From the NCBI RefSeq assembly GCF_937890585.1, contig NZ_CALACG010000073.1, positions 1-9,739 of the forward strand: a DNA stretch of 9,739 nt, written 5' to 3'. Position numbers and translations under genes: made by a program. Positions 8,450-9,739 of this stretch are shown one piece after another (position 1 is the stretch's first letter; every line of letters starts with the position of its first letter). This DNA comes from an uncultured Campylobacter sp. GTDB taxonomy: Bacteria; Campylobacterota; Campylobacteria; Campylobacterales; Campylobacteraceae. The notes beneath the pieces were generated by a model. The model worked only from the letters and a program-made list of their open reading frames with translations. It searched no databases and was not told the DNA's origin.

Positions 8450-8902
8450 TTAATGCCTTGCAATTAAGCTTATTTGCAAATTCTTTTTATTTGCATAATT
8501 TTTAATAGCTTCGTCTAACTCACGCCATCTCGTACTTTCAAAACTAGGCTCGTAAATTACTATTTTCTCAGGTGCAAATTCTTTATCGCTATCTATTTTC
8601 TCAACCAAAGCTTTTAAATTTTTACCATTAAAATTTTCATTTATAAGATATAGCTTTTTCTGTGCATAATACGCCTCATATCCTCCCAAATCTACTCTTT
8701 TTAACTCATCTGTTAGTTTTATGCCGTCATAAACTGCAAATGTAGTTAAAAGTGCTGTCAAATCATCTTTTGAAAGCTCATTTTTAGGAAATAAATTCGG
8801 CTCTTTCGTATCAGAGTCACCGTCTAAATAATTATCTAAATATGATTTTAAAGGCGGAACGGCAGAAAATATTTTAAATTTAAGCCGCGCATCGTCTTCA
8901 GA
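8450..8902 (-). CDS. mod: 3' part of type III mod, out of frame with its 5' part
   Basis: About 150 codons continue Mod in the frame that begins within the TC tract: SEDDARLKFKIFSAVPPLKS, then a D-rich link, FPKNELSKDD, LTTFAVYDGIKL and a final IVIYEPSFESTRWRELDEAI region ending in IARH. This looks like the usual C-terminal domain of type III and related beta-class methyltransferases. The frame has no ATG and no ribosome site; the only initiation-type codon that opens a long stretch is TTG at 8761. I therefore think it is not a separate gene but the tail of mod, made only when the tract restores frame. It ends 2 nt before res. The sequence is otherwise undamaged, which argues against an old pseudogene. 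Confidence 0.8.
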   Translation of the reverse strand, partial: SEDDARLKFKIFSAVPPLKSYLDNYLDGDSDTKEPNLFPKNELSKDDLTALLTTFAVYDGIKLTDELKRVDLGGYEAYYAQKKLYLINENFNGKNLKALVEKIDSDKEFAPEKIVIYEPSFESTRWRELDEAIKNYANKKNLQISLIARH

Positions 8903-9739
8903 GAGAGAGAGATTGCGCTGCGCGCAAGATACGCTCTTTTGTTATATCAAAGATAGTTGGATTTTTACTTTTTAACTCATTTTTACAAAAATCATAAGCC
9001 GTTTTGCTCTTTTTCTCGTCTATTTTTTCATCAAGCTGAACTAATATAAATTTACGGTTGCCGCCATCTTCTAAATTTTGAGCCATTACAGCGTGAGCGG
9101 TCGTGCCAGAGCCAACAAAGAAGTCTAGAATTAAGTCATCTTTGTTGGTCGAAATTTGAATAAAGTCAATTAGTAATTGAAGCGGTTTTGGATTTGAGAA
9201 AATTTTTTCACCAAACAAATTTTTAACTTCAACAGTTCCATTGCCACTACTATACGATGGTTTGTAAAAAAGTGTTTTTGGTTTTTTTGATGGCATATCC
9301 CCTAATGACGGTCTTTGTTTTTTGTATAAACCTATTGTTCCACTTCTTGAGACTATAACATCATCAATATCTTTTTTAAATTTTTCTTTACTCCAACGCC
9401 ATCGCATTTCTTGATTGTTTGTTATAGGATAAATTACTTCTAAATTTTTAAAAGGCGGATTATTATTGTCGGAAATATATATTTTATTATCTGCATCTAT
9501 AAATATAGGGAAAAACAATGATGGTCTATCTTCTCGTCTTCCAGCCTCACCAGTAGCTTTTAAATTTGCACCTTGTTTAAAATAGCCCTTTTCATCAATT
9601 TGCCAATCATCTAATTCTTCATCATCAATATTAAATTCGCCTAGTTTTAACAAATTTTTATTTTTTGAATATGTAATTGTATATTCGTGTGTACCAGCAA
9701 AGCCAAATTCATCATTATTTCCTTTTAAATTCATTATAG
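8898..9739 (-). CDS. mod: Type III DNA methyltransferase Mod, 5' part, truncated by window edge and frameshift
   Basis: The frame is open to the right edge, so the true start and the DPPY catalytic motif IV lie outside; the ATG at 9734 is internal. Counting from that ATG, residues about 11-26 (GFAGTHEYTITYSKNK) follow motif IV in this family. About 30-175 should be the target-recognition region, with NPPFKNLEVIYP and the MRWRWSKEKF stretch. Then come motif X-like FSNPKPLQLL (179-188) and AdoMet-binding motif I DFFVGSGTTAHAV (204-216), then DITKERILRAA before the frame ends at TGA 8898-8900. Motif order IV-TRD-I is the beta class used by type III Mod, and the adjacent Res confirms the type. 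Mod would methylate adenine on one strand of an asymmetric site. As sequenced, the product lacks about 150 C-terminal residues. Confidence 0.9.
   Translation of the reverse strand, partial: IMNLKGNNDEFGFAGTHEYTITYSKNKNLLKLGEFNIDDEELDDWQIDEKGYFKQGANLKATGEAGRREDRPSLFFPIFIDADNKIYISDNNNPPFKNLEVIYPITNNQEMRWRWSKEKFKKDIDDVIVSRSGTIGLYKKQRPSLGDMPSKKPKTLFYKPSYSSGNGTVEVKNLFGEKIFSNPKPLQLLIDFIQISTNKDDLILDFFVGSGTTAHAVMAQNLEDGGNRKFILVQLDEKIDEKKSKTAYDFCKNELKSKNPTIFDITKERILRAAQSLSL
8900..8912 (-). repeat. (TC)6T dinucleotide tract within mod, likely phase-variation switch
   Basis: On the coding strand this is TCTCTCTCTCTCT. The upstream frame reads it as S-L-S-L and then meets TGA at 8900-8898; the downstream frame reads straight on to EDDARLKF. 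Gain of one TC unit, or loss of two, joins the frames as QSLSLSEDDA or QSLSEDDA. The break falls exactly at the tract, so slipped-strand mispairing is the natural explanation. Confidence 0.85.
8913..8927 (-). other. GC-rich hairpin abutting the TC tract
   Basis: TTGCGC and GCGCAA (8913-8918 and 8922-8927) form a perfect 6-bp inverted repeat with a 3-nt loop, directly 5' of the TC tract on the coding strand. It stands out in AT-rich DNA and could pause polymerase or aid slippage. It also encodes part of the conserved RILRAAQ stretch, so chance from coding constraint is possible. Confidence 0.5.

Noticed and set aside
8450..8761. Independent 103-residue gene starting at TTG 8761
   Set aside because: The same frame stays open upstream into the TC tract and continues Mod; there is no ribosome site before the TTG, so it is better read as the mod tail.
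8450..9739. mod as an ordinary decayed pseudogene
   Set aside because: The only visible lesion coincides with a dinucleotide repeat, both halves are otherwise open and conserved-looking, and res is intact. Decay would usually leave several scattered lesions.

Overview
The window looks like chromosomal DNA from a Campylobacter-type epsilonproteobacterium. The evidence is AT-rich DNA with frequent AAATTT runs, AAGGA Shine-Dalgarno sites, a chemoreceptor of Campylobacterota style, and the gene order der-aroK-trpS, which I recall from C. jejuni. The GC-richer housekeeping codons suggest the C. concisus/C. curvus side of the genus rather than C. jejuni, but I cannot fix the species.

Positions 1-1892: a single-gene transcription unit for a membrane-bound methyl-accepting chemotaxis protein, with a strong Shine-Dalgarno site in front and a 14-bp intrinsic terminator hairpin behind. 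Positions 1945-5691: a plus-strand housekeeping cluster. It holds der (double-GTPase ribosome assembly factor, TTG start), aroK (shikimate kinase, overlapping the end of der), a 384-bp gap, trpS (tryptophanyl-tRNA synthetase), and a four-helix membrane protein 8 bp after trpS. The gap between aroK and trpS carries a decayed tandem duplication with a possible 51-codon ORF. A 10-bp hairpin at 5665-5691 closes the cluster and lies between convergent genes.

Positions 5691-9739: a minus-strand type III restriction-modification locus, mod then res. res is intact: DEAD-like helicase followed by a PD-(D/E)xK nuclease. mod enters from the right edge and lacks its start and DPPY motif in this window. 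It is split into two reading frames exactly at a (TC)6T dinucleotide tract (coding strand, 8912-8900). Gain of one TC unit or loss of two would restore a continuous Mod ending 2 nt before res. This is the expected architecture of a phase-variable type III methyltransferase (phasevarion candidate), captured in the frame-shifted state.

Most notable are the placement of the tract and its neighbourhood. It lies late in mod, after the AdoMet-binding motif, so the shifted state would yield a nearly complete protein lacking about 150 C-terminal residues. A GC-rich 6-bp hairpin abuts it. The predicted target-recognition region upstream is much more AT-rich than the catalytic part, which suggests allele exchange.
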